Positions 17,045-25,505 are shown, numbered from the stretch's first letter. The stretch: 64,000 nucleotides of DNA from CAUZIB01 sp963663925 (GCA_965237405.1 OZ250139.1:1302001-1366000), one strand, 5' to 3'. The notes: a model not told the origin generated them from the letters alone. Numbers and translations are program-made.

Positions 17045-17779
17045 GTGGCCGATCTTCGCGCCCTCGCCAACTACGCGGCGGGCCTCTATCGTCGCCGACT
17101 TGTCGATGATGCATCGTCCCTCTCAACCGACGATAAAAAGCACGTCGCCGAGATCCGACAGGCGGTGCTGCACCGCGAGTTCATACGTGCGTTCGACTTG
17201 CTCGCGTGGAAGCTCTGGTGCGGCGATGACCACATTCTGTTTTTGAGGCGCGCCTTTCCGCTCCTCTCGGACGAGGAGAAAGCCGCGTGTCTGTCATACG
17301 TGTGGGTGCATCTGAAGGAGTGCAGCTACCGAGGGCGTGCCCTCAAGTTGTTTCAGCAGGCTGCGCCTGGACTGAAGTCGACCATTCCTAAGTCATGGCC
17401 CACGGCGATCACCGTCTACCGTGGGAGGTACGTCATAGACCTCGGCGACGAAGTGCGCGCCGAGTTTGGCCACAACATCATGTCTCACGCCAGCCTGTGG
17501 CGTAGAGTCCAGCGGGATGTCCGAAAGGGCTTAGCGTGGACGACCGATCGGGCTGTGGCGCTCGACTTTGCCAAGGTGGGACGACAGCTTTCTGAAGGGT
17601 CACGAATTATCAGCTGTCTCGGGTCCGCGACCGTGTCGCGCCAGGACGTGATCGCCTACTTTGGGGCCCAAGATGGCGACGAAGTGCCCTGCGTGTTTGA
17701 CCACGAAAAGGAATGCATCATCGACCCACAGCGGATCGGTCGGGTCACGTATGAGGAAATTACAACTCTCTTGGATTAA
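17045..17779 (+). CDS. ADP-ribosyltransferase-like protein
   Basis: About 244 residues from GTG 17,045 (TTG 17,033 is an alternative; no ATG fits). The N-terminal half is helical and basic; the C-terminal half shows the order expected of an R-S-E class ADP-ribosyltransferase: ITVYRGRYV (Arg strand), GLAWTTDRAVALDFA (S/T-S-like strand), then ECIIDP (catalytic Glu region). Phages and effectors use such folds to modify host proteins or RNA. The assignment rests on motif order only. The gene begins 16 bases after the MT-A70 N-module end, and a truncated copy of its 3' part lies at 7296-7462, so it travels with this module. Confidence 0.55.
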   Translation: MADLRALANYAAGLYRRRLVDDASSLSTDDKKHVAEIRQAVLHREFIRAFDLLAWKLWCGDDHILFLRRAFPLLSDEEKAACLSYVWVHLKECSYRGRALKLFQQAAPGLKSTIPKSWPTAITVYRGRYVIDLGDEVRAEFGHNIMSHASLWRRVQRDVRKGLAWTTDRAVALDFAKVGRQLSEGSRIISCLGSATVSRQDVIAYFGAQDGDEVPCVFDHEKECIIDPQRIGRVTYEEITTLLD

Positions 17780-18142
17780 GCCACGTAACCTAGAGCACGA
17801 ACTGAAGTGCCAACGTCACCGCGATCCCTACAAGCACTCCGCGCACGAACCATCTCACACTCGGGTTGCTTAGATTCTCCATCCCCCGCATCTTCTTCTC
17901 CTACATCAAGCGGTTATCTCAATCGGTACCGTTGAGTTCTTCTTCAGCACAGGCGCAGAGAGTAGCAGGAAGCGGGGAGAGTGTCAGCGGAAGGGTGCGG
18001 GTGTGGGGATAGGTGGGACGCGGCGCATCTCGTTGAGGCCTAGCCGAGGTCTACCAAGGCTTCGTGACCGCGACTTGGGCCGCGACTTGCGCAGGTTTGT
18101 GACCGTCTAGAAATCTGATTGCAAGAGGCATAAACTGCCCAC
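17780..18142. other. Spacer with Cys/HGG 3' fragment
   Basis: The only recognisable item is 18,051-18,095, which on the minus strand encodes QVAAQVAVTKPW and stop, a diverged end of the Cys/HGG gene. No gene is seen in the rest. Confidence 0.55.
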
Positions 18143-18652
18143 ATGACGACATCGCATCTCCGTTGGTTAGCCGGTGTGAGCGTGGTGGCGCTACTGGTGG
18201 GGGGGCTGGCCTGTACCTCAGCGGTGCAGTCCTTCAAGATTCCGGACTTCAGTAACCGTCTTCGTCGAGCGACTGTCCACGTGCGCGTGACAACGGGAGC
18301 AGGTGCCACCTCAATATCAGGAAGTACTGTCGCAGGTATTACCGCCATACAGATTCTGCCCGGAGGGGACACGGTCCTGGTCGCAGCACGGCGGGTGCAA
18401 TTCGAACTCCTGCGGATAGGGTTTAGGGTTATGGATTCCCCTTCGGATGCAACCATGTATGTCGATCTCACACTAAATCCCAGGCTTAACCCTATTGGTG
18501 GGTGGATTGCGGACGAGGCACAGCTTGAATTTATCGATGCCAACACCGGTGAACTGCTCGCCTCGTATCGAGCACACGGGAGTGGTCTTGTTACGCCATC
18601 GGTTAATAATTTAGTGTCTAACCTAATTAAGGACGTACGGGCTGACTATTGA
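18143..18652 (+). CDS. Putative lipoprotein of unknown function
   Basis: A 169-residue protein whose signal peptide ends LLVGGLACTS, a lipobox with Cys24. The mature chain is beta-rich (VHVRVTTGAGATSISG, then VQFELLRIGFRV and MYVDLTLNPR) and ends LISNLIKD-like, with features of outer-membrane-associated lipoproteins that bind or assist curli/LptE-like systems, but no family is assigned. The next gene starts right after its stop, so they are probably cotranscribed. Confidence 0.65.
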   Translation: MTTSHLRWLAGVSVVALLVGGLACTSAVQSFKIPDFSNRLRRATVHVRVTTGAGATSISGSTVAGITAIQILPGGDTVLVAARRVQFELLRIGFRVMDSPSDATMYVDLTLNPRLNPIGGWIADEAQLEFIDANTGELLASYRAHGSGLVTPSVNNLVSNLIKDVRADY

Positions 18653-19066
18653 GTGTCACGGGCTTCGAGGCGCTTATCGCGGAACGAAGTCATCCAGGAG
18701 TCCGGCGAACGTGAAGTCATTGAGAGCTCACCACAAGTGAGCAGTCGCTTGCCCGCTAAAGGCGCACAGCAGAATGATGCCGAAGCGATTGCGTTGTATC
18801 GCACACTTGCTGAGCAGGGGGATGCGACCGCGCAGTTCAACCTTGGCGTGATGTACCGCACCGGCCGGGGCGTCCCGCAGGATGACGTTGAGGCGTACAA
18901 GTGGTACAACCTCGCGGCGACCTATGCCGACGCAGAGCAACGAGAACAATTCGCCGAGCGGCGTGACGCCGCCGGTGAGCGTCTCACCCCTGAGCTACGC
19001 ACCGACGCGCAACGCCGCGCACGCGAGTTTTTCGCCGCGCACCCGCACGCCACGGGCGGGACTTGA
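18653..19066 (+). CDS. Sel1-repeat protein, short or truncated
   Basis: A 137-residue frame starting with GTG directly after the preceding stop. One full Sel1 repeat is clear: AIALYRTLAEQGDATAQFNL, GVMYRTGRGVPQDDVEAYKW, YNLAA, followed by a helical end (RRDAAGERLTPELRTDAQRR). Sel1 repeats form alpha-solenoid protein-protein scaffolds. There is no signal peptide and only one and a half repeats, so this is likely the 3' part of a longer gene, with the first 35 residues being noise. Confidence 0.55.
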   Translation: MSRASRRLSRNEVIQESGEREVIESSPQVSSRLPAKGAQQNDAEAIALYRTLAEQGDATAQFNLGVMYRTGRGVPQDDVEAYKWYNLAATYADAEQREQFAERRDAAGERLTPELRTDAQRRAREFFAAHPHATGGT

Positions 19067-19914
19067 CGACAAATCGACCACTGGTCAGCATTTGCATGAT
19101 GAGAGCGGAAAAACACGAGCACAACCTGACGCAACTGTCCCGATGCACGTTGTTCACGGAGTCTAGTGGACGCGCCCACGCCACCGCTCCTGGCATCATC
19201 ACGATGGGAGCCGTGCTCTTCGCCGTCGGCTGCGCCGGGAACAGCGCACCGCCATTGGAGACGGCCGAGCCTAACACTATCGCCGAGCCCGCGCCCGTCG
19301 AGACGGTTCCGGACATGATCGAGATGGGCGGCGCCAAGTCTGTGACGACCTTCTTCATCACCAGCGTCGGACCGGAAAATGGTGGTGACCTGGGTGGTCT
19401 CACCGGAGCTGACACGCACTGTCAGGCGCTTGCCGAGGCGGAATACGCCGGTGACCACACGTGGCGCGCCTACCTGAGCACCATGGCCACTGACACCGAG
19501 TCGGCGGTGCATGCCCGCGACCGGATCGGAGCCGGTCCCTGGTACAACGCCGAGGCGCTGCTGATCGCCGCCAACGTCGAGACGCTGCACGGCAACGACA
19601 ACAAGGTGAACAAAGAACGGGCGACCACCGAGCGGCTCGATCCGGTGAATGGCGTTGGAGATGACCCGAACCGACACGACATCCTGACCGGGTCTCAGCC
19701 GGATGGGACAGCGTTCAGCGGCACGGACGACATGACCTGTGGGAACTGGACGTCAAGCGGCGATGGACGCGCCCAGGTGGGCCATCACGACCGGATGGGC
19801 CGGGGGGACGGCGTCAACTCCTGGAACTCGGAGCACGCCTTTCGAGGTTGCAGCCAGGACGACCTGGTCAGCACCGGCGGCGTCGGGCTGTTTTACTGCT
19901 TTGCGATTGATTGA
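19063..19914 (+). CDS. Lipoprotein with DUF1554/lectin-like domain
   Basis: A 283-residue frame from TTG 19,063 (overlapping the previous stop); ATG 19,096 is an alternative. A lipobox is visible at about residue 57 (LFAVGCAG) after an unusually long N-terminal segment, so the true start may be later. The C-terminal domain contains VTTFFITSVGPENGGDLGGL, GADTHCQALA, HTWRAYLST, ARDRIGAGPWYNA, CGNWTSSGDG and a final GLFYCFAID: the collagenase/lectin-like DUF1554 pattern with four Cys. Such domains occur in surface lipoproteins of marine and soil bacteria; ligand unknown. Confidence 0.65.
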   Translation: MTTNRPLVSICMMRAEKHEHNLTQLSRCTLFTESSGRAHATAPGIITMGAVLFAVGCAGNSAPPLETAEPNTIAEPAPVETVPDMIEMGGAKSVTTFFITSVGPENGGDLGGLTGADTHCQALAEAEYAGDHTWRAYLSTMATDTESAVHARDRIGAGPWYNAEALLIAANVETLHGNDNKVNKERATTERLDPVNGVGDDPNRHDILTGSQPDGTAFSGTDDMTCGNWTSSGDGRAQVGHHDRMGRGDGVNSWNSEHAFRGCSQDDLVSTGGVGLFYCFAID

Positions 19915-20059
19915 CGCGGCTCAGGACAGCGGAAAGGGTGACCGCACGGGTGCAATTCGTCATCGGCTACCTCTGACCACGACGACGCGGGTGTAGATGC
20001 CGATCCTACCGCTGGCGGGCAGGGGGTTCAATGCGGGGGTGAGGTGCCGACCGGCGTAG

Positions 20060-20345
20060 CTCCGGCCGTGGGCTGGCGATCGTCGTAACGATCCCCCAGC
20101 ACAAGCTCGTCGCAGACATCGCCGCTGCGCAGGAAGTCTTCTCGACACGTCAGCGTCTCGGTGAAGACGTTATTGGCTACGCGCACACGCTCAAGGTCGA
20201 GGCGCTTACCGGTCTTGGTGAATTGCTGAAGCAGACACCAAAGGCCAAGGGGACTGATCGCGGTGGTCGTTCATCGAAGTTAGATGGTTTCAGAGTGGTA
20301 CCATCTAACGCTCCACCCACGCTTGCCGATCTCGGCATAGACAGT
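20060..20345 (+). pseudogene. 5' fragment of MT-A70-type methylase gene (N-module) with palindrome
   Basis: The frame reads IPQHKLVADIAAAQEVF, STRQRLGEDVIGYAHTLKVE, GLGELLKQTPKAKGTDRGG, then the hairpin-coded linker KLDGFRVVPSN and APPTLADLGID, where it ends. The same block in the same order forms the N-terminus of the methylase at 35,520-36,075. The palindrome is 20,279-20,309: GTTAGAT, GGTTTC, AGAGT, GGTACC, ATCTAAC. The Dam gene starts directly after the LADLGID codons, and the module's next piece (IDKKISSLAQRL) appears on the far side of Dam at 21,351. Confidence 0.7.
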
Positions 20346-20352
20346 ATCGTCA

Positions 20353-21330
20353 GTGACGCAACCGCAGTCCCTTCCCACCCACCTGTCTACCAAGGCCCAA
20401 ACGAGTACTACTGTGGTGGTCAAGCCGCTCCTGAAGTGGGCGGGGGGGAAGCGGCAACTGCTGCCCAAAATCCGCCAGTTCTATCCCGCGACGTTTGGGG
20501 ACTACCTTGAACCGTTCGTTGGCAGCGGAGCCGTCTTCTTCGACCTATACAGCCACGGGCTGCTGGAAAGCCGCCACTCTCTACTGCTTGATAGCAACCA
20601 TGACCTGATCGGCTGCTACACCGTCGTTCGTGATGACACGGAGGCTGTGATCCGCAGTCTGAAGCGTTTGGCCACAGCATACAGAAAGAACCCCAGTGAG
20701 CATTATTACCGGGTGCGAGATGGTCGCTTTAATCCCGGCAGGGTGTGGATATCCGACCCCGAAGGTCTTGACTGCCAGCGCTACTCGGCGTCGTTGGCCG
20801 CCATGCTTATCTATCTGAACCGCACCGGGTTCAATGGCTTGTTTCGGCTGAATTCGAGAGGCGGCTTCAACGTGCCGTTGGGCCGTTACAAAAATCCACT
20901 GATATGCGATGCGAAGAACCTCCGAGCCGTAGCGGCTGCCCTTCGCTATAACGTGACTCTCAAAGACGACAACTTTGAGACCGTCCTGACTCATGCGAAG
21001 TCTGGGGATTTCGTTTATTTCGATCCACCCTTTATGCCGCTGAGTCGGACCGCACGGTTCACCTCATACACGCCAGGGGGATTCCAGCTGGAAGCTCAGG
21101 AACGACTACAGCAAGTAGTGATTCAGTTGGCGGCGAGGGGGTGCTGGGTGCTGCTAAGCAACTCCACGGCGTCTGACATCACCCGGCTATATGACGGTAA
21201 CGCCGAAGCGACTGCGGTAGGACTGAAGGCGCACAAGGTGCCAGCCAGACGAGCCATTAATTCGGAGCCGTCGAAGCGTGGTACGGTCATGGAATACCTG
21301 ATCTCAAACATCCCACGCAGGAATCCCTAG
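20353..21330 (+). CDS. dam: Dam-family DNA adenine N6-methyltransferase
   Basis: A 325-residue alpha-class adenine methylase. The AdoMet motif KPLLKWAGGKRQLLPKI (residues about 24-40), the EPFVGSGAVFFDL motif I and the catalytic motif IV DPPF (usual DPPY) after SGDFVYF are in the correct order, with LNRTGFNGLFRLN between, as in Dam/MboI-type enzymes that modify GATC-like sites. Start is GTG 20,353; later in-frame GTGs before STTVVVKPLLKW would trim about 20 residues. No restriction endonuclease is adjacent, so it is an orphan methylase. It is wedged between two halves of an MT-A70 N-module, implying arrival by recombination. Confidence 0.85.
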   Translation: MTQPQSLPTHLSTKAQTSTTVVVKPLLKWAGGKRQLLPKIRQFYPATFGDYLEPFVGSGAVFFDLYSHGLLESRHSLLLDSNHDLIGCYTVVRDDTEAVIRSLKRLATAYRKNPSEHYYRVRDGRFNPGRVWISDPEGLDCQRYSASLAAMLIYLNRTGFNGLFRLNSRGGFNVPLGRYKNPLICDAKNLRAVAAALRYNVTLKDDNFETVLTHAKSGDFVYFDPPFMPLSRTARFTSYTPGGFQLEAQERLQQVVIQLAARGCWVLLSNSTASDITRLYDGNAEATAVGLKAHKVPARRAINSEPSKRGTVMEYLISNIPRRNP

Positions 21331-21350
21331 GTTTCTCGAATGCCAGGACG

Positions 21351-21472
21351 CGCAATTGACAAGAAGATCTCATCGCTCGCGCAAAGGCTAGTTAGCGAAA
21401 AGCACTACCACGGCCTTTTCACCGTGATCGCCGCCGCGACTTGAATACGTTCAGTGGCTCGCCCGACCGGGG
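21351..21472. repeat. N-module tail plus Cys/HGG 3' fragment
   Basis: 21,351-21,390 encodes IDKKISSLAQRL on the plus strand, the continuation of the module cut at 20,345. It is followed at 21,405-21,472 by the minus-strand Cys/HGG end (…RIQVAAAITVKRPW-stop). Two mobile-repeat families thus abut here. Confidence 0.65.
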
Positions 21473-21496
21473 ATGTCACTTCGCAGTGACGTGTCG

Positions 21497-21904
21497 CTAG
21501 GAGTTCCGTTCAGGGAGTCCGTCGCTGAATTCCCCCGGGTAGTCGAACTGCGGATTGATGACGACTGACCCCGTCTTGTCGATGAAGCCCCACGCGTCAC
21601 CGATGCGCACGGCGGCGAGTCCGTCGCTGAATGAGCCTGTGTAGTCGAACTGCGGATTGATAACGTATGACCCCGTCTTGTCGATGAAGCCCCACGCGTC
21701 ACCGATGCGCACGGCGGCGAGTCCGTCGCTGAATGAGCCCGTGTCGTCGAACTGCGGATTGATGACGTATGTGCCTGTCTTGAGACTGGTCGGCGTCGAA
21801 GCCACTACTGCGGGAGTCTCCGTTTGTGACGGCGACGAACAGCCAGCCGCACCCATCAGCAGCACCGCCACAACCCCAACCACGCACCTCCGCAGATTCA
21901 ACAT
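21497..21904 (-). CDS. WG-repeat lipoprotein, truncated at the 3' end
   Basis: A 135-residue protein with lipobox (LLMGAAGCSS) and two and a half WG repeats: TGTYVINPQFDDTGSFSDGL, AAVRIGDAWGFIDKTG, repeated almost identically at DNA level with a 114-bp period (about 21,550-21,770). WG repeats are extracellular beta-propeller-like units of unknown function. The last repeat breaks at EFSDGLPERNS, so the gene has lost further repeats or its end. Near-identical repeats make copy-number change likely. Confidence 0.7.
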   Translation of the reverse strand: MLNLRRCVVGVVAVLLMGAAGCSSPSQTETPAVVASTPTSLKTGTYVINPQFDDTGSFSDGLAAVRIGDAWGFIDKTGSYVINPQFDYTGSFSDGLAAVRIGDAWGFIDKTGSVVINPQFDYPGEFSDGLPERNS

Positions 21905-21935
21905 AAGCAGACAGTAGCAGGAAGCGGGGGAAATT

Positions 21936-22154
21936 TCAGCGAAATGCTGCGGGTGGTGCTGGGGGGGGATGCTGGATGTCGTCAGGAATCCTCGTGTCGT
22001 CGAAACGCGGTGTCACCCGCTCCTGCTCCAAGTCATCGAGATACTTCAGGAACAGCAGCCAGGAGGTCTGCTCGGTGTAGTCCAGCTCGGAACTACACCC
22101 GGCTTCCTTCCACAGCACATCGTCGAGGTTCTTGAACGTCTGCTCAAATGCCAC
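21936..22154 (-). pseudogene. hsdM: 5' fragment of type I restriction methylase hsdM
   Basis: Seventy-two residues match the HsdM N-terminal domain exactly in style: MAFEQTFKNLDDVLWKEAGC, SSELDYTEQTSWLLFLKYLD, then DLEQERVTPRFDDTRIPDD. After that comes unrelated Pro/Ala sequence and a stop. The methyltransferase domain, hsdS and hsdR are absent. It starts 22 bp from the divergent small gene at 22,176. Confidence 0.8.
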
Positions 22155-22175
22155 GAGAGAAGTGTAAGCCTTCGG

Positions 22176-22403
22176 ATGCGAGGTGTATCGGTGGTGACTG
22201 GTACTCCTGAGCCTGGCGGTGAAGTCATAATTCCCGGGCGTGACCGTGTCGTGTTGCAGCGTGTCCTACTCGCACATCTCGACGAGGCCAAACGAATTGT
22301 GAACGACGAGGCGCTTACGACGGATGAGCGGCGTGCCGTCTCTCGGCATAGAGGTGAACTCGTGACATTGGTGCGGTACTGCCGAAACGTGGTGGTGACA
22401 TGA
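22176..22403 (+). CDS. Small protein linked to the Cys/HGG repeat
   Basis: A 75-residue frame from ATG 22,176 (MRGVSVVTGTPEPGG) ending TDERRAVSRHRGELVTLVRY, CRNVVVT. The 3' 70 bases recur at 30,523-30,592, where they are followed 20 bp later by the converging Cys/HGG gene end. So a convergent pair (this gene and the Cys/HGG gene) seems to be a unit that has been copied in pieces. No function is recognised; it is basic, without membrane parts. Confidence 0.5.
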   Translation: MRGVSVVTGTPEPGGEVIIPGRDRVVLQRVLLAHLDEAKRIVNDEALTTDERRAVSRHRGELVTLVRYCRNVVVT

Positions 22404-22476
22404 GTGGGCTTGGCCGAGGATTACCAGTGCGTTGTCCGTCGAGCCACGCCACGCGCTGACACCACACGACCGAGCA

Positions 22477-23517
22477 TTACTGGGCAGATCTCTCCAAGGC
22501 ACGTGACCCGGCGAGAATGTTCGTCATTCCGTAATTACCCTCGTGGCACGCGTACTCGAACATCGGACCGCCACTTCGGACCATCGGAAGCGTGCCCTTC
22601 CATGGTCTCGTCCAGATGTTCCGGTCTTCGACCGTGAAGTGATAGTCGAGCGTGTCCGGTCCGATGCGGGTGAAGCGTTCAACCACATGCAAGGCTTCGG
22701 TGAGATCTAGACTAAATCGTCGGATGAAGGCCCGGTCACTAAAATTGGACGTTTCGATGGTGAGTGTATCGCCCTCCCAGTAACCACGCGAATCCCCCCC
22801 ATACTGGCGGATGGTTTGATCGACATGCGGACGACCATCCAAGGGAATGAACCGGACGTCGTGGATGTGCTCCTGGAGAATGGCGACGACATTGGGCGTC
22901 TGCATAATGTGATAGTTATTGTTGTAACCCGCTGGAAAAGACGGGATGCCACGGTACCAGATGCACCGGTCGCTCATTTCTAGCTGATCATATGAATCGG
23001 TCGGCAGACGCCCTTGCCTGACATCGTTGCGCCGCTGCATCTCAGACGACGTGATCAGCCGTTGCGCATCCGGTGTCAGGGAAGGAAGCCGACCATCCGG
23101 CGGGTCCACAATGATCGACGTGCGCCGCGTCGAAACGATTGTTGTGGCTAGATCCGACCAGAAATTGTTATAGGAACCGACATTTCCACCAGCAGGCAAC
23201 GGCTCGGTTCTTACCACGCTAGGTTCGTTCGCGCGGTTGTTGCGGTCGACAGCCTGTTGCTCAAGAGCAGCCGCTTCGTCCGGACTGAGAAATTCTTGGT
23301 CGGCCTGCGTTTCGGGACGCTCAAGCGGCGTCAGGGTGGCATTGTTCCAGATTCCCCCAAGGTCCGGATCACCCCACGACGTCCGCGGGGATCGTGAACT
23401 CTCCGATTCTGCTGTCTGAGCCCACACCACGCCCGACAGCAAGACGAGTGACAGGATCAGCATCAGGGTGACACGCGCACCCTGCCCATCCGATGACGCA
23501 AAACATCGACAACTCAT
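22477..23517 (-). CDS. Secreted DLQGIW-family protein
   Basis: A 346-residue paralogue started at ATG 23,517, which has an AAAGGGG site and precedes the signal segment VTLMLILSLVLLSGVVWAQ. Family blocks: SWGDPDLGGIWNN, STRRTSIIVDPPDGRLPSLT, DRCIWYRGIPSFPAGYNNNY, GDSRGYWEGDTLTIETSNF and FEYACHEGNYGMTNILAGSR. It differs enough from its neighbours to be an old paralogue. Secreted; function unknown. Confidence 0.75.
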   Translation of the reverse strand: MSCRCFASSDGQGARVTLMLILSLVLLSGVVWAQTAESESSRSPRTSWGDPDLGGIWNNATLTPLERPETQADQEFLSPDEAAALEQQAVDRNNRANEPSVVRTEPLPAGGNVGSYNNFWSDLATTIVSTRRTSIIVDPPDGRLPSLTPDAQRLITSSEMQRRNDVRQGRLPTDSYDQLEMSDRCIWYRGIPSFPAGYNNNYHIMQTPNVVAILQEHIHDVRFIPLDGRPHVDQTIRQYGGDSRGYWEGDTLTIETSNFSDRAFIRRFSLDLTEALHVVERFTRIGPDTLDYHFTVEDRNIWTRPWKGTLPMVRSGGPMFEYACHEGNYGMTNILAGSRALERSAQ

Positions 23518-23681
23518 CGATAACCCCTTTGCTAGCCCAGCCACTCCATCACCTCAGTAGACGAAAGTGTACGCTCCATCCTACTGCCGGATCGCCGACG
23601 GTTCAAACTCTAGTAATCTAGTAGAACCACTCCCGAGGAGAGATGTCCGAGTGGTTGTATGACGACCGGTTAAGGCCTAGT

Positions 23682-23990
23682 TCACCAGGGCCGCTTCACC
23701 GTGATCGCCGCCGCGACCTGAATACGTTCGGTGGCTCGCCCGACACTCCGGTCCACCAAACTATTCGCGGCACCAAGAGCCACGCTTTCGGACTCGGCCG
23801 TGAGCAGGCGTTCGAGCACCTCGACCGCACGTGGCGCGAGGCCACGCAAACGCAGTTCGACCAGCTGCACCATTTTTTCGCCTTGGCCAGCGCCTGCTTG
23901 GACTTGCCGCCGTGCATCATGCAGACGGTTTGACCACGCATCGCCCACCGTCCGCACAGCTGTTGGGTGACGTCGTTCAGTTCGGGTGTG
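23682..23990 (-). pseudogene. Cys/HGG family gene, 5'-truncated and frameshifted
   Basis: From the stop at 23,682 the minus strand encodes ...LVDRSVGRATERIQVAAAIT, VKRPW, and upstream, after a one-base shift, LCGRWAMRGQTVCMMHGGKS and TPELNDVTQQ. Its 5' end is lost at about 23,990, where a plus-strand DLQGIW fragment begins. The flank TATGACGACCGGTTA just beyond its 3' end (23,658-23,672) is shared with 38,656. Confidence 0.65.
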
Positions 23991-23995
23991 CGCTG

Positions 23996-24485
23996 CATCC
24001 TGGGTTTCAACGCTGGGCCGCCCATGAACCCGAGCGCATACAAAAACAACATGCAGTTGTTTCAAACGGAGGACTACGTCGTCCTCGTGACGGAGATGGT
24101 CAACACCTCGCGAGTGGTCGCGCTTGACGAGCGTCCTCACATCGACTCCGACATCCGTCAGTGGTCGGGCGACTCTCGTGGCCACTGGGAAGGAGATACG
24201 CTGGTGATCGAAACGGAGAATTTCGACGCCAAGCAGCAGTGGAGAAACACGACGAACAGCGCGCATCTGGTTGAACGGATCAGCCGCGTCGACGCCGAGA
24301 CGCTGTTGTATGTGTTCACGGTGACTGACCCCGAGACGTGGACGAGCGCGTGGACTGCTGAAGTGCCCATGCGGAAGAACACAGAGCCGATGTTCGAGTA
24401 TGCCTGCCACGAGGGGAACTACTCGATGCCCGTGATGCTGGGTGGGCGCCGCCTGGAAGAGAAAGCAGCAGTCGGGCAACCGTGA
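23996..24485 (+). pseudogene. 3' two-thirds of a DLQGIW-family gene
   Basis: Starts abruptly at RCILGFNAGPPMNPSAYKNN and continues with MQLFQTEDYVVLVTEMVNT, GDSRGHWEGDTLVIETENF, VERISRVDAETL and FEYACHEGNYSMPVMLGGR to a normal stop. The signal peptide and DLQGIW block are missing. The junction with the reversed Cys/HGG fragment is at about 23,990. Closest in wording to the gene at 34,110. Confidence 0.7.
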
Positions 24486-24646
24486 TCGCGGTACGTCAAG
24501 CTGGCCGCCAAGACGACTGACGACCTTCGAGGCTGCTGAAGCCCCGCAGAATGCGTACGTGCGCCTTGTACAGGCATTTCTGTGCAGCGGCTGCAACCAT
24601 TCGCGCCTTGAGCGTAGAATGACCTCGAACTCAGCCTGGACAATTT

Positions 24647-24919
24647 ATGGCCCTTTCCGTCGACTCCCGACTCGGCCACTACGATGTGACCGCCCTCATT
24701 GGCGAGGGTGGCATGGGACAGGTCTATCAATCCACCGATACGAAGCTCAACCGGCAGGTGGCGCTGAAGATCCTGCCCGAGGCGTTTGCGACCGATCCTG
24801 ATCGGCTTGCGAGGTTCCAGCGAGAGGCGCAGGTGCTCGCCAGCCTGAACCACCCGGGCATTGCTACAATCTACGGTGTTGAGGAAGCGGAGCCGTTTGC
24901 AATCCTGGTGGCTTGTTTC
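24647..24919 (+). pseudogene. N-lobe fragment of a serine/threonine protein kinase
   Basis: Reads MALSVDSRLGHYDVTALIGE, GGMGQVYQSTDTKLNRQVAL, KILPEAFATDPDRLARFQRE, AQVLASLNHPGIATIYGVEE: the Gly-rich loop, the VALK lysine and the alphaC Glu of Pkn/Stk kinases. It breaks off before the catalytic loop. A similar fragment lies at 25,506-25,792. Confidence 0.75.
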
Positions 24920-24930
24920 TAGGGGGTGTG

Positions 24931-25428
24931 ATGATGAAGCGCGCAATGCACCGTGTGAAGCGATGGCATGTGGGTGTGCTGAGCGTGCTGGCCGGCGCGG
25001 GTATGGTTTCTGTATTGCTCGGCGGAGGGTTCCTGGCCGCGCAGACGGCGCCGACCAGGTGGCCGCCACAGTTTCCCCGCGAGGGAGCCACCAAGCTCTT
25101 CGAGAACGACCACGTGATCGTCTGGGAGCAAGTCGGGCGACCGCAGGAGCCGTTCGCGCACCGGCATATCCGGGACATCCTGACCTTCGGGGTGGAGCCC
25201 GGGAAGGTCGAGGTGACGGGGCCCAACCTCGAGCCGGCCAGCGGACCCAGTGGGTTCACGGAGCACATCTACCGACGCGGGGACACAACGCTCAGCTACT
25301 CGCGAGCGGGACTGGGGCCGCACGTGGAGCTGACTCCGGATCCGAACGCGATCCCCATTTCGATCTTCGTCGAGATCAAGGGCACCGAGCCGAGCGATTG
25401 CGGGGAGTGGAGCACGGCCTGCCGGTAG
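24931..25428 (+). CDS. Exported cupin-like hypothetical protein
   Basis: A 165-residue protein from ATG 24,931 (GGGGGTG upstream), with signal peptide ending GGGFLAAQ. The mature part has a possible single cupin barrel: ENDHVIVWEQ, AHRHIRDILTFGVEPGKVEV (His-x-His then Glu), YRRGDTTLSYSRAGLGPHVE. Similar domains without metal-enzyme assignment are frequent in acidobacteria. The C-terminus contains two Cys (DCGEWSTACR). Flanked by kinase fragments on both sides; the gene itself looks intact. Confidence 0.55.
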   Translation: MMKRAMHRVKRWHVGVLSVLAGAGMVSVLLGGGFLAAQTAPTRWPPQFPREGATKLFENDHVIVWEQVGRPQEPFAHRHIRDILTFGVEPGKVEVTGPNLEPASGPSGFTEHIYRRGDTTLSYSRAGLGPHVELTPDPNAIPISIFVEIKGTEPSDCGEWSTACR

Positions 25429-25505
25429 GCGTGTTTCCCTTCCCGGCGGACACCATCGGCGCAGATTGGTAGTATGTGGCTCATCCCGGTCGCCTAACGC
25501 AACCC

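Noticed and set aside
18922..19677. A 251-codon minus-strand frame
   Set aside because: Antisense to the Sel1 and lectin-like genes, no recognisable motif.
20279..20309. Integron attC site, because GTTAGAT and ATCTAAC match GTTRRRY and RYYYAAC
   Set aside because: The boxes are in the wrong outward order (attC has RYYYAAC first and GTTRRRY last), most other copies lack the boxes, and no integron integrase is present.
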